Shown piece by piece: positions 34,666 through 43,529 of a stretch of DNA of 64,000 bases (positions are counted from its first letter, which is position 1; each line of letters starts with the position of its first letter). The position numbers and the translations under genes were made by a program. Origin of the DNA: Amycolatopsis suaedae (GTDB lineage: Bacteria; Actinomycetota; Actinomycetes; Mycobacteriales; Pseudonocardiaceae); NCBI RefSeq assembly GCF_004214935.1, contig NZ_SFCC01000018.1, forward strand, positions 107,089 through 171,088, in the 5' to 3' direction. Under the pieces are notes generated by a model. The model made no database searches and had not been told where the DNA came from. It saw only the letters and a program-made list of their open reading frames with translations.

Positions 34666-35994
34666 CTAGGGCAGGGCCGGGAGGGCGGGCTGGTACAGCC
34701 ACGGGTGGAAGAACGCGCCCAGCGCCCGGCCCGCGTGGCGTTCCGCCGTGGCCACGAACGCCTCCGTGGTCACGGTGGCGTGCCGGTTGGCCTCCGCCCA
34801 GTCCCGCACCAGCGCGAAGAACACCGTGTCGCCCAGCTCGTGCCGCAGCGCGTGCAGGGTCAGCGCGCCACGCTTGTACACCTGCTCGTCGAACATCCGC
34901 GCCACACCGGGATCGGCGACGACCAGGTCCGTGCCCTTGCCCGCGATCGTGGCGTACCACTGCCGGGCCAGCTCGTCCGCCGACGGCCCGCCGGTCTCGG
35001 CCGACCACAGCCACTCGGCGTAGGTGGCGAACCCCTCGTTGAGCCAGATGTGCCGCCAGTCGGCGACCGTCACGCTGTTGCCGAACCACTGGTGGGCCAG
35101 CTCGTGCACGAGCAGCCGCTCGTGGGTGCGGCGGCCGTCGACGAAGTTGCCGCCGAACACCGACATGCCCTGCGCCTCGATCGGGTCGTCCAGGTCGTCG
35201 TCGGTCACCACGACCACGTACTCGCCGAACGGGTACGGCCCGAAGAAACCCTCCAGCATGTCCATCATGTCGCCCTGACGGCCCAGGTCGTGCAGTGCGG
35301 CCGCGCGCAGCCGCGCGGGTACGGCCACCGCCTGCGGCACCGGCTCGGCCGCCAGCGGCACCTGCTCGTAACGTCCAATCTGGACACCCATCAGGTACGT
35401 CGGCGTCGGCTCCGGCCGCTCGTAGACCCAGGTCGTGGTGCTGGCGCCCTGCCTGCGCGACACCAGGTTCCCGGTCACCAGCACGGTGTACGGCGACGCC
35501 GTGGTCACCGAGACCCGGTAGGCCGCCTTGTCGGCGGGATGGTCGTTGCACGGGAACCAGGACGGCGCGCCGACCGGCTGGCTGGCCACCAGCGCGCCGT
35601 CGGTCAGCTCGTCCCAGCCGATGTCACCCCACCGGCCGCCGACCGGTCGCGGGTTGCCGACGTAGCGGATCTCCACCAGGAACGCCGACCCCGCCGGAAT
35701 GGCCTTCGCGGGACGCAGCTGCAGCTTGTGGCCGCGGCGGCTGAACTTCGCCGCGCCGCCGTTGACCTGCACCCTGCCGACCCGGAACCCGGCCAGGTCG
35801 AGGCTGAACCGCGACAGCTGCTGGGTGGCGACGCCCTCCAGCACGGCGTGCCCAGACAGGCGATTCGGGCCGACGCGGTAGTCGAGATCCAGCGTGTACC
35901 GGGTGATCCGGTAACCACCGTTGCCGTGCTCGGGAAGATAGCTGTCGCCCGACGTCTCCGCCCCGGGAGCGGGCGGCGCCGCCTTCGGTGTCAC
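34666..35994 (-). CDS. M1-family zinc metallopeptidase coupled to Pls-like gene
   Basis: The 442-residue protein has the M1 N-terminal beta domain (YRITRYTLDLDYRVGPNRLSG onwards). Its catalytic domain has HELAHQWFGN (about 296-305) and WLNEGFATYAEW, giving the HExxH-x18-E zinc site. The exopeptidase motif appears as the GMSVFGGN segment in place of the classical GAMEN. The start is GTG 35994, overlapping the synthetase stop as GTGA with GGAGG 9 bases upstream; the frame extends to 36021. It has no signal peptide. In poly-lysine producers an M1 aminopeptidase degrades the polymer, so a self-protection or trimming role is inferred from the coupling. Confidence 0.82.
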   Translation of the reverse strand: MTPKAAPPAPGAETSGDSYLPEHGNGGYRITRYTLDLDYRVGPNRLSGHAVLEGVATQQLSRFSLDLAGFRVGRVQVNGGAAKFSRRGHKLQLRPAKAIPAGSAFLVEIRYVGNPRPVGGRWGDIGWDELTDGALVASQPVGAPSWFPCNDHPADKAAYRVSVTTASPYTVLVTGNLVSRRQGASTTTWVYERPEPTPTYLMGVQIGRYEQVPLAAEPVPQAVAVPARLRAAALHDLGRQGDMMDMLEGFFGPYPFGEYVVVVTDDDLDDPIEAQGMSVFGGNFVDGRRTHERLLVHELAHQWFGNSVTVADWRHIWLNEGFATYAEWLWSAETGGPSADELARQWYATIAGKGTDLVVADPGVARMFDEQVYKRGALTLHALRHELGDTVFFALVRDWAEANRHATVTTEAFVATAERHAGRALGAFFHPWLYQPALPALP

Positions 35995-38900
35995 CCCCGA
36001 CGTCCTCCAGTCCTCGACCACACCGCGATGGGGTTGCCCAGCCAGCGGGAGTCCGCCGGCACGGCGTCGCCCCGCGTGACCAGCGAGCCGGGGCCCACCG
36101 TCGTCCGCGCGCCGATACTAGCGCCGGGCAGCACGATGCCGTGCGGCCCCAGGGTCGCGCCCTCGTCGAGGCTCACCCCGTCCAGGCTCATGATCCGGTC
36201 GTGGAACAGGTGGGTCTGCACGACGCAGCCCCGGTTGACCGTCGCGCCGTCGCCGAGCGAGACCAGGTCGGACTCGGGCAGCCAGTACGTCTCCAGCCAC
36301 ACTCCCCTGCCGATCCGCGCCCCCATGGTGCGCAGCCACAGCGGCAGCAGCGGGGTCCCGTCGACGGCACCGACCAGCCACGGCACGGCCAGCACCTCGA
36401 CGAACGTGTCGGCCAGCTCGGCCCGCCACACGAACGAACTCCACAGCGGGTGCTCGACCCGGCGGAACCTGCCGACCAGCAACCACTTCACGGCCGTCGT
36501 GACCGCGGCGGCGACGACACCGGCGGCCAGCAGCACCGGACCGGCCAGCACAGCCGTCCAGCCCAGCCCGACCGCGCCGTGCAGTGCCACCAGCGCGGCG
36601 GCGACCAGCACGGTCAGCGCCACCCCGCACATCACCGGCACGATCCGGCACAGCTCGACCAGCGCCCGCGCCACCTTCAGCCGCAGCGGCGGGGCGTAGG
36701 TACGGCGCTGGTCACCGGTCTCCACCGCGCGCCGCAGCGGCATCGGCGGCATGCCCAGGTAGGACGACCCCTTCTTCGCCTTGCGCGGCGTCGACGACAG
36801 CACGCCGACCAGACCGCGCTTGGGCACCGAGTGGCCGGGCGCGGTGATCCCGGAGTTGCCGAGGAACGCCTGCTTGCCGATGCGCGCGGGCGCGACGTGC
36901 AGCCAGCCACGGCCCAGCTCGTAGGTGGCGACCATGGTGTCGTCGGCGAGGAACGCGCCGTCGTCGACCTTGGTCATCTTCGGCAGCGCGAGCACGGTGG
37001 ACACCTCGGCTCCCCTGCCGACCCGAGCGCCGAGCAGCCGCAGCCAGACCGGCGTGAACAGGCTGGCGTACAGCGGGAACAGGCCCTCCCTGGCCAGGCC
37101 CATCAGCCGCTCGGTCGCCCACACCTGCCAGGCGTGCCTGCCGTGGACCGGGTGGTAGCCCTCGGCCATGCCGACGCCCAGTGCCCGCACGCCGATCAGG
37201 ACCAGCAGCGCGTAGGTGAGGAAGTAGGCCACGGTGGCGGCAGGGACGACGGCGAGCGCCGCCCCCAGCGCGGCGCCGAGCGTCGCGGTGCCCTGGATGG
37301 CCCACGCCGCGATCAGCACCGCGGGCACGGCCGCCAGCGCCGGCAACGCGCCCAGCAGCAGCGACGTGACACCGTAGATGCCCGCCCAGGCACGGGACCG
37401 CGGCGGGCGGCTGGACGGCCAGCGCAGCGCGTCCTTCCCGGCGGCTCGCACGGCGGGCGAACCCGCCCAGCGCTGACCGGCCGGGATCGCCCCCGCCACG
37501 GTCGAACCGGCGGCGACCTCCGCGCCCTTGCCGACCCTGGCACCGGGCAGCAGCGTGCTGCGGGCGCCGATCCGGGCGTCGGCGCCGATCCGCAGCTTGC
37601 CGACGTGCACGAGGTCACCGTCCACCCAGTGCCCGGACAGGTCGACCTCCGGTTCCACGGCGGCGCCGCGGCCGAGCTTGAGCAGGCCGGTCACCGGCGG
37701 CGGTGAGTGCAGGTCGACGTCCGCGCCGACCTTCGCGCCGAGTGCCCTGGCGTAGGTCGTCATCCAGGACGCCCCGGCGACGCTGCTGGCACCGGACAGG
37801 TCGGCCAGCTTCTCCGCCGCCCACAGTCGCAAGTGGACACTGCCGCCGCGAGGGTAGCTGCCGGGGCGGACACCACGCAGCAGCAGCCGCGCGCCGCCCG
37901 CGGCGATGGCGATACGGCCGGCCGGAGTGAACAGCACCAGTGCGGCGAGGACGATCACCCACCACGGCGCGGCAGGCGCCCAGGCGACACCGAGGCTCGC
38001 CAGCGCGGTGGACACGGCGGCCAGCACGGTCGTCCAGCGCAGCCCGACCAGGCCGAACAGCGGCACGAGTGCCGCGGCCTGCACCAGTCCGGCCCGCCGG
38101 GGCGTCGGGGTGACGTCGCGGCGCCGGGCCTGCGTGCCGCCCAGCTCGTCCAGCATCGCGGCGAGCGTGCCCAGGCGCGGATGCTGGTAGATGTCGGCGA
38201 CCGACACCGAGGGGTGCCGGGTGCGGATGCGGGCCACCAGCTGCGCGGCGGTCAGGCTGCCGCCGCCGTGGCTGAAGAAGTCGGCTTTGGGCGTGCTGAC
38301 GGTGACGCCGAGGATCTCGGCCCAGCCCTCGGCCAGCCACTGCTCGGTCTCGGACAGGCCGCTGTCGCCGACGTTCACGCCGGGCAGCGGCCAGGGCAGC
38401 GCGGCCCGGTCGACCTTGCCGGAGGTGCGGGTGGGCAGGTCGCCGACGACGGCGAGCAGCGGCACCAGCGCCGCCGGGAGCCGTTCCCGCAGCAGTGCCG
38501 AGGCCGCGTCGGTGTCGAACTCGCCGCTGGGCACGAGGTAGCCGACCAGCACCTGGTTGCCCGCGCTCGTGCGGCGCACGGCGGCGGCCGCGCCGGCGAC
38601 GCCGGGCAGGGCCTGCAGCGCGGCGTCGACCTCGCCCAGCTCGATCCGCCGCCCGCCGAGCTTGACCTGCTCGTCGGCGCGGCCCAGGAAGACCAGCCCC
38701 TCCGGTTCGGCCCGCACCAGGTCGCCGCTGCGATAGGCGCGGCGCCAGCCCAGTGTCTCCAGCGGGGCGAACTTCTCGGCGTCCTTGGCCTCGTCGAGGT
38801 AGCGGGCCAGGCCCGCGCCGCCGATCACCAGCTCGCCGGTCTCACCCATGCCGACCAGTTCGCCCGCGGAATCGACGACGGCGAGCTGCCAGCCGGTCAG

Positions 38901-39923
38901 CGGCAGGCCGATGCGCACCGGGCCGGTGCCGGTCAGCGGCGCGGCGCAGGCGACGACGGTGGCCTCGGTGGGGCCGTAGGTGTTCCACACCTCGCGGCCC
39001 TCGACCGCGACCCGCTCGGCCAGCTCGGGCGGGCACGCCTCGCCGCCGAAGATGAGCAACCGGACGTCCTCCAGCGCCTCGGCCGGCCACAACGCGGCCA
39101 GCGTCGGCACGGTGGACACGACGGTGATGCGCTGCGCGACCAGCCACGGGCCCAGGTCGACGCCCGTACGCACCAGCGACCGCGGCGCCGGCACCAGGCA
39201 CGCGCCGTGCCGCCAGGCCAGCCACATCTCCTCGCAGGAGGCGTCGAACGCCACCGACAGCCCGGCCAGCACCCGGTCACCGGGACCGAGCGGCTCCTCG
39301 GTGAGGAACAGCTCCGCCTCGGCGTCGACGAACGCCGCCGCCGAGGCGTGGCTGACCGCGACGCCCTTGGGCTTGCCGGTGGACCCGGAGGTGAAGATGA
39401 TCCACGCGTCGTCGGCGGGCGTGGGGCGGCCGGGCCGCCCGCCCGGGGTGGCGCGCTCGGACAGCGTGCCGCCGTCGGTGAGCACCGCGCACACGCAGGC
39501 CTCGTCGAACACCAGCTCGGCCCGCTCGTCGGGGTCGTCGGCGTCGACCGGCACGTAGGCGGCGCCGACCGAGAGGATCGCCAGGATGCTGACGTACAGC
39601 TCGGCGGTGCCCGACGAGATCCGGACACCCACCCGGTCACCGACGCCGATGCCGGCCTGGGCGAGCCTGCGGCCGAGCTGGTCGACCTCCTCCAGCAGCC
39701 TGCGGTAGCCCAGCACCGCGGTGCCGTCGTCCAGCGCGGGAGCGGCGGGGTGGGCGGCGGCGGTCGCCGCGATGACGTCGACCAGGGTGCGCTCGGGCGC
39801 GGCCAGGCCGGACCAGTACAGGGCGCGGTCGACCACCGGTGCCGCGGCGGGCGCGACGGTGACCTCGGCGACGCAGGCGGGCCGGTCAAGCTGCCGGACC
39901 GGGCTCTCCGGGGCGAGGGTCAT
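35991..39923 (-). CDS. Pls-like membrane-bound nonribosomal peptide synthetase (epsilon-poly-amino-acid type)
   Basis: The 1310-residue enzyme has the domain plan of epsilon-poly-L-lysine synthetase (Pls, about 1319 residues). The adenylation domain (about 30-510) has FTSGSTGKPKGVA, FDAS, NTYGPTEA, YRSGDLV, GRADEQVKLGGRRIELGE and the core Lys in RTSGKVDRAAL. A thiolation domain follows, with GGGSLT (Ser about 554). Three pairs of membrane helices (about 611-681, 851-918 and 1094-1151) separate three left-handed-helix lobes rich in GARVGKGAEVAAGSTV-like hexapeptides, which perform the chain-building step in Pls. No condensation or thioesterase domain is present. The ATG at 39923 has GAGG upstream. 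The monomer (lysine, diaminobutyrate, diaminopropionate or other) cannot be read safely by eye. Confidence 0.85.
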   Translation of the reverse strand: MTLAPESPVRQLDRPACVAEVTVAPAAAPVVDRALYWSGLAAPERTLVDVIAATAAAHPAAPALDDGTAVLGYRRLLEEVDQLGRRLAQAGIGVGDRVGVRISSGTAELYVSILAILSVGAAYVPVDADDPDERAELVFDEACVCAVLTDGGTLSERATPGGRPGRPTPADDAWIIFTSGSTGKPKGVAVSHASAAAFVDAEAELFLTEEPLGPGDRVLAGLSVAFDASCEEMWLAWRHGACLVPAPRSLVRTGVDLGPWLVAQRITVVSTVPTLAALWPAEALEDVRLLIFGGEACPPELAERVAVEGREVWNTYGPTEATVVACAAPLTGTGPVRIGLPLTGWQLAVVDSAGELVGMGETGELVIGGAGLARYLDEAKDAEKFAPLETLGWRRAYRSGDLVRAEPEGLVFLGRADEQVKLGGRRIELGEVDAALQALPGVAGAAAAVRRTSAGNQVLVGYLVPSGEFDTDAASALLRERLPAALVPLLAVVGDLPTRTSGKVDRAALPWPLPGVNVGDSGLSETEQWLAEGWAEILGVTVSTPKADFFSHGGGSLTAAQLVARIRTRHPSVSVADIYQHPRLGTLAAMLDELGGTQARRRDVTPTPRRAGLVQAAALVPLFGLVGLRWTTVLAAVSTALASLGVAWAPAAPWWVIVLAALVLFTPAGRIAIAAGGARLLLRGVRPGSYPRGGSVHLRLWAAEKLADLSGASSVAGASWMTTYARALGAKVGADVDLHSPPPVTGLLKLGRGAAVEPEVDLSGHWVDGDLVHVGKLRIGADARIGARSTLLPGARVGKGAEVAAGSTVAGAIPAGQRWAGSPAVRAAGKDALRWPSSRPPRSRAWAGIYGVTSLLLGALPALAAVPAVLIAAWAIQGTATLGAALGAALAVVPAATVAYFLTYALLVLIGVRALGVGMAEGYHPVHGRHAWQVWATERLMGLAREGLFPLYASLFTPVWLRLLGARVGRGAEVSTVLALPKMTKVDDGAFLADDTMVATYELGRGWLHVAPARIGKQAFLGNSGITAPGHSVPKRGLVGVLSSTPRKAKKGSSYLGMPPMPLRRAVETGDQRRTYAPPLRLKVARALVELCRIVPVMCGVALTVLVAAALVALHGAVGLGWTAVLAGPVLLAAGVVAAAVTTAVKWLLVGRFRRVEHPLWSSFVWRAELADTFVEVLAVPWLVGAVDGTPLLPLWLRTMGARIGRGVWLETYWLPESDLVSLGDGATVNRGCVVQTHLFHDRIMSLDGVSLDEGATLGPHGIVLPGASIGARTTVGPGSLVTRGDAVPADSRWLGNPIAVWSRTGGRRG

Positions 39924-40095
39924 CGCACCTCACCGTCTACAATGGACAGTCTCGAACGGGCGTGCACGCTACTCCTGAGGTGTCACTTCGGGCTGGCACT
40001 CCGGTCGAGGCGCCCGTGCAGACGGCCCAGACTACGCCAGAGGTGAACATCAGGTAACGACCGACCCACCGTCGAGTGGCCGGTGTCACGCCTGG

Positions 40096-41553
40096 TCAGC
40101 GCTTCTTGCGCGGGCCCGCCTTGGTGCCGGGCTTGCCGGTGCCACCGGGACGGGGCTTCTTCTCCCGCACCCGCACGTTCACCCGGACCGGGCTGCCGTG
40201 GAAGCCGAACCGCTCGCGGAACTTGCGCTCGATGAACCGCCGGTACCCCGCCTCCAGGAAGCCCGTGGTGAACAGCACCAGTGTCGGCGGCCGGATCCCG
40301 GCCTGCGTCGCGAACAGCACCTTCGGCTGCTTACCGCCACGGACCGGCGGCGGGGTGGCCGCGATCAGGTCCGACAGCCACCCGTTGAGCTGCCCGGTCG
40401 GCACCCGCTGGTCCCACGACTCCAGCGCGACCCGCAGGTGCGGGGCCAGCTTGCGCACCGAACGGCCGGTCAGCGCGGAGATATTGACCCGCTCCGCCCA
40501 CGGCACCCGGACCATTCCGCGGTCGAGTTCGCGTTCCAGCTGGTGGCGGCGTTCCTCGTCGACCAGGTCCCACTTGTTCATCGCCAGCACCAGCGCCCGG
40601 CCCGCCTCGACCACCATCGTGATCACCCGCAGGTCCTGCTCGCTGATCGGCTCGCTGGCGTCCAGCAGGACGATCACGACCTCGGCGGCGTCGATCGCGG
40701 TCTTGGTGCGCAGCGACGCGTAGTACTCGGCACCGCTGGCGGTCTGCACCCGCTTGCGCAGGCCCGCGGTGTCGACGAACCGCCACGTCTGGCCGTCCAG
40801 CTCGACCAGCGAGTCCACCGGGTCGACGGTGGTGCCCGCCACCGAGTCGACGACCGAGCGTTCCTCGCCGGTCAGCTTGTTGAGCAGGCTGGACTTGCCG
40901 ACGTTGGGCTTGCCGACCAGCGCGACCCGGCGCGGCCCGCCCTGCACGCCGCCCTCCCGCGGTGCCTCCGGCAGCGCGGCGATCACGGCGTCGAGCAGGT
41001 CACCCGAGCTGCGCCCGTGCAGGGCGCTGACCGGGTGCGGCTCGCCGAGCCCGAGCGACCACAGCGACGCCGTCTCGGCCAGCAGCCGCTCGTCGTCGAC
41101 CTTGTTGGCGGCCAGCAGCACCGGCCGCTTCGACCGGCGCAGCACCTTGGCGACGGCCTCGTCGGTCGCGGTCGCGCCGACCGAGGCGTCGACGACGACC
41201 AGCACGGCGTCGGCGGTGTTCATCGCGATCTCGGCCTGCGCCGCCACCGCGGCCTGCATGCCCGACGCGCTGGGTTCCCAGCCGCCGGTGTCGACCACGG
41301 TGAACCGGCGGCCGGCCCACTGGGCGTCGTAGGCCACCCGGTCCCTGGTCACCCCCGGCACGTCCTGCACCACTGCCTCACGCCGGCCGAGGATGCGGTT
41401 GACCAGCGTCGACTTGCCCACGTTGGGACGGCCGACCACGGCCAGCACCGGCTGCGCCAGCTGGGCTTGCTCGTCCTGGTCGGCCGCGTCGATCGCCGCG
41501 TCGAGAGCGGCGAACTCCGACTCGTCGGACCAGGTGCCGTCTACTTCAGTCAT
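40096..41553 (-). CDS. der: Ribosome assembly GTPase Der (EngA)
   Basis: The 485-residue essential GTPase acts in 50S subunit assembly. It has two tandem G domains, with GRPNVGKST (about 41) and GKPNVGKSS (about 215), DTGG and DTAG switch II motifs, and NKVD and NKWD specificity motifs. The C-terminal KH-like domain and basic tail (KKPRPGG to GPRKKR) bind rRNA. The gene is last of cmk-plsC-der; its ATG shares one base with the plsC stop (TGATG). An acidic N-terminal extension of about 35 residues precedes the first G domain, as in other actinobacteria. Confidence 0.95.
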   Translation of the reverse strand: MTEVDGTWSDESEFAALDAAIDAADQDEQAQLAQPVLAVVGRPNVGKSTLVNRILGRREAVVQDVPGVTRDRVAYDAQWAGRRFTVVDTGGWEPSASGMQAAVAAQAEIAMNTADAVLVVVDASVGATATDEAVAKVLRRSKRPVLLAANKVDDERLLAETASLWSLGLGEPHPVSALHGRSSGDLLDAVIAALPEAPREGGVQGGPRRVALVGKPNVGKSSLLNKLTGEERSVVDSVAGTTVDPVDSLVELDGQTWRFVDTAGLRKRVQTASGAEYYASLRTKTAIDAAEVVIVLLDASEPISEQDLRVITMVVEAGRALVLAMNKWDLVDEERRHQLERELDRGMVRVPWAERVNISALTGRSVRKLAPHLRVALESWDQRVPTGQLNGWLSDLIAATPPPVRGGKQPKVLFATQAGIRPPTLVLFTTGFLEAGYRRFIERKFRERFGFHGSPVRVNVRVREKKPRPGGTGKPGTKAGPRKKR

Positions 41554-42215
41554 CAGTCTTCTTTCTCAACACCGTGGCGGGAACGCCACTCGTCCAGGGC
41601 GCCGACCAGGCCGGCCAGCTCACCCCGCAGTCGTTCGGTCGCCGTTTCCAGCCCGGCGCGGCCCTTGCCGACGTCGACGGTGAACGGCTCGCCGACCAGG
41701 ATGTCCACCCTCGGCCGGAACCGCCGCCCGCGGCCCTCCGGCCTGCGGGTGCCGCGGGTCGCGACCGGCAGGACGGTGGCGCCGGAAGCACGCACCAGCC
41801 AGGCTGCGCCCCGCTCGGCGTTGGCGACGTCACCCGCGCCGCGGGTGCCCTCGGGAAAGACCCCCACGGCGCCGCCGTCCCGCAGCACCGACACCGCGGT
41901 CAGCAGCGGCGCCCGGTCCGGCTCGCCCCGCCGTACCGGCACCTGGCCGATCCGGCGGAGGAACCGGCCGGCCATTCCCCGGAACAGCTCCTCCTTGACC
42001 AGGAACACCGACCGCCGCGGCAGCATTCCGAACAGCAGCTGCGGCTCCACCATCGAACTGTGGTTGGCGATCACCACGAGCGGGCCGGTGCGGGGTACCC
42101 GCTCGACCCCGTGGGTGCGGATGGCGAACGCGGGCCGCAAATAGTACCTCGCGTAGACACGGCCGGCGTCGTGCAGCCACGGCGTCGCACCGGGCGGCAG
42201 GCCGGTTCCGCTCAC
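41553..42215 (-). CDS. plsC: 1-acyl-sn-glycerol-3-phosphate acyltransferase family protein
   Basis: The 220-residue acyltransferase transfers an acyl chain to lysophosphatidate or a related lipid at the membrane. Motif I reads NHSSMVEP, so the usual HX4D Asp is Glu here; motif III is FPEGTRG and motif IV lies near VLPVATRGTRR. It is encoded between cmk and der, with GTGA overlap at its start and a one-base overlap at its end. This position in the operon is common in actinobacteria. The Glu substitution may be conserved in this orthologue group or may reduce activity. Confidence 0.85.
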   Translation of the reverse strand: MSGTGLPPGATPWLHDAGRVYARYYLRPAFAIRTHGVERVPRTGPLVVIANHSSMVEPQLLFGMLPRRSVFLVKEELFRGMAGRFLRRIGQVPVRRGEPDRAPLLTAVSVLRDGGAVGVFPEGTRGAGDVANAERGAAWLVRASGATVLPVATRGTRRPEGRGRRFRPRVDILVGEPFTVDVGKGRAGLETATERLRGELAGLVGALDEWRSRHGVEKED

Positions 42216-42952
42216 CGGGTGGCCTCGGCGGGCTCGTCGAGCAGACCGCGCTCCCTGGCCATCTCGGCCAGCGCCGTGAGCACCTGCTCACGGTCGAGGT
42301 CGCTGGTGTCCAGCAGCACCGCGTCGTCGGCGGCCTTCAGCGGCGACGCCGCGCGGGTCGTGTCGATCCGGTCGCGGCCCTCCACCGACTCCCGCGCCGC
42401 CGCCGGGTCGGACGCCAGGCCTGCCGCGGTGTTCTGCGCGTCCCGCCGTGCCGCCCTGGTGTCGGCCGACGCGGTCAGGAAGACCTTCAGCGGCGCGTCC
42501 GGCACGACGACCGTGCCGATGTCCCTGCCGTCGACGACGATCCCGCCGACCCCGTTCAGGACGGCGGCGATGATCTGCCGCTGCCCGGCGACGAGCAGCT
42601 CCCGCACCGCGGCGACGGCCGCGACCGGCGACACCACCCGGTCGACCTCGGGGGCGCGGATGTCGGCGGTGACGTCGGCGCCGTCCAGCAGGACCCGCGG
42701 CGTGGCCGGGTCGGTCCCGATCGACAGCTGCACGCGGCGGGCCAGCTCGGTCACCGCGTCCGGCGAGCCGACGTCGGTACCGGACCGCAGCGCCGCCAGC
42801 GCGATCACCCGGTACATCGCGCCGGTGTCGAGGTAGCCGGCGCCCAGACGGCTCGCCAGCCCGCGGGCGGCGGTCGTCTTGCCGGTTCCCGAGGGGCCGT
42901 CCAGCGCGATCACGCCGCGCAGGGCCGCGGTCGCCGTGTTGCCCTCGCTCAC
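42212..42952 (-). CDS. cmk: Cytidylate kinase
   Basis: The 246-residue enzyme phosphorylates CMP and dCMP with ATP. The P-loop is DGPSGTGKTT (about 18-27). LDTGAMYRVIAL binds the nucleotide base, VVDGRDIGTVVVPDAPLKVFLTAS is the CMP-binding segment, and RDRIDTTRAASPLKAADDA is the lid. The GTG start at 42952 follows AGGAG by 6 bases. It leads the cmk-plsC-der operon, homologous to Rv1712-Rv1713. Confidence 0.94.
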   Translation of the reverse strand: MSEGNTATAALRGVIALDGPSGTGKTTAARGLASRLGAGYLDTGAMYRVIALAALRSGTDVGSPDAVTELARRVQLSIGTDPATPRVLLDGADVTADIRAPEVDRVVSPVAAVAAVRELLVAGQRQIIAAVLNGVGGIVVDGRDIGTVVVPDAPLKVFLTASADTRAARRDAQNTAAGLASDPAAARESVEGRDRIDTTRAASPLKAADDAVLLDTSDLDREQVLTALAEMARERGLLDEPAEATR

Positions 42953-43029
42953 CGGTGTCTCCTAGCTACCTCGCACGAAAGTCGGTCCGGATCATTCTGC
43001 CTGGCCGCACAGCACGTCCCGCAGTGGGT

Positions 43030-43035
43030 TAGCGT
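43030..43035 (+). promoter_or_regulatory. Leaderless -10 box of antiporter operon
   Basis: TAGCGT is followed by 7 bases and GTG 43043. The same TAGCGTGGA pattern precedes the GTG start of the small gene at 61332. Confidence 0.55.
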
Positions 43036-43042
43036 GGACGGT

Positions 43043-43525
43043 GTGAACGTGGAAGTAACACCGCTGCCCGGGATCGGCGTACGCAAGGACTTCGCGCTGA
43101 GCAACGGGCGCCGCGTCGGCGTCGTCAACCACCGCGACGGGCAGATCGAGCTGATCGTGTCCAAGACCGACGACCCGGACGCCTGCGTCGCTGCGCTGCC
43201 GCTGACGATCGAGGAGGCCGGCGCGCTGGCCAACCTGCTCGGCGCCCCGCAGCTGGTCGCGCAGCTGACCGAGGAGCAGAAGGACCTGCCCGGCATCAAC
43301 ACCAGCAAGCTGGGCATCAAGGCGAACTCCCCGTTCGACGGCCGCACGCTCGGCGACACGGCGATGCGCTCCCGCACCGGCGTCTCGATCGTCGCGGTGA
43401 TGCGCGCGGGTCAGGTCCACCCCTCCCCCACGCCCGACTTCACCTTCACCTCCGGCGACCTGCTGGTCGCGGTCGGCACGTCCGAAGGGCTGGACGACGC
43501 CCGCAAGATCCTGAGCTCCGGCTGA
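43043..43525 (+). CDS. TrkA-C domain regulatory subunit of K+/H+ antiporter
   Basis: The 160-residue soluble protein resembles KhtT-like subunits. An N-terminal segment (VEVTPLPGIGVRKDFALSNGRRVGVV) precedes a RCK_C/TrkA-C domain (about 75-155) with FDGRTLGDTAMRSRTGVSIVAVMRAG and FTSGDLLVAVGTSEG. RCK_C domains bind nucleotides or ions and gate the partner transporter. The GTG at 43043 fits a leaderless start; GTG 43034 is in frame but overlaps the -10 box. The antiporter gene starts 5 bases after the stop. Confidence 0.84.
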   Translation: MNVEVTPLPGIGVRKDFALSNGRRVGVVNHRDGQIELIVSKTDDPDACVAALPLTIEEAGALANLLGAPQLVAQLTEEQKDLPGINTSKLGIKANSPFDGRTLGDTAMRSRTGVSIVAVMRAGQVHPSPTPDFTFTSGDLLVAVGTSEGLDDARKILSSG

Positions 43526-43529
43526 GCCC

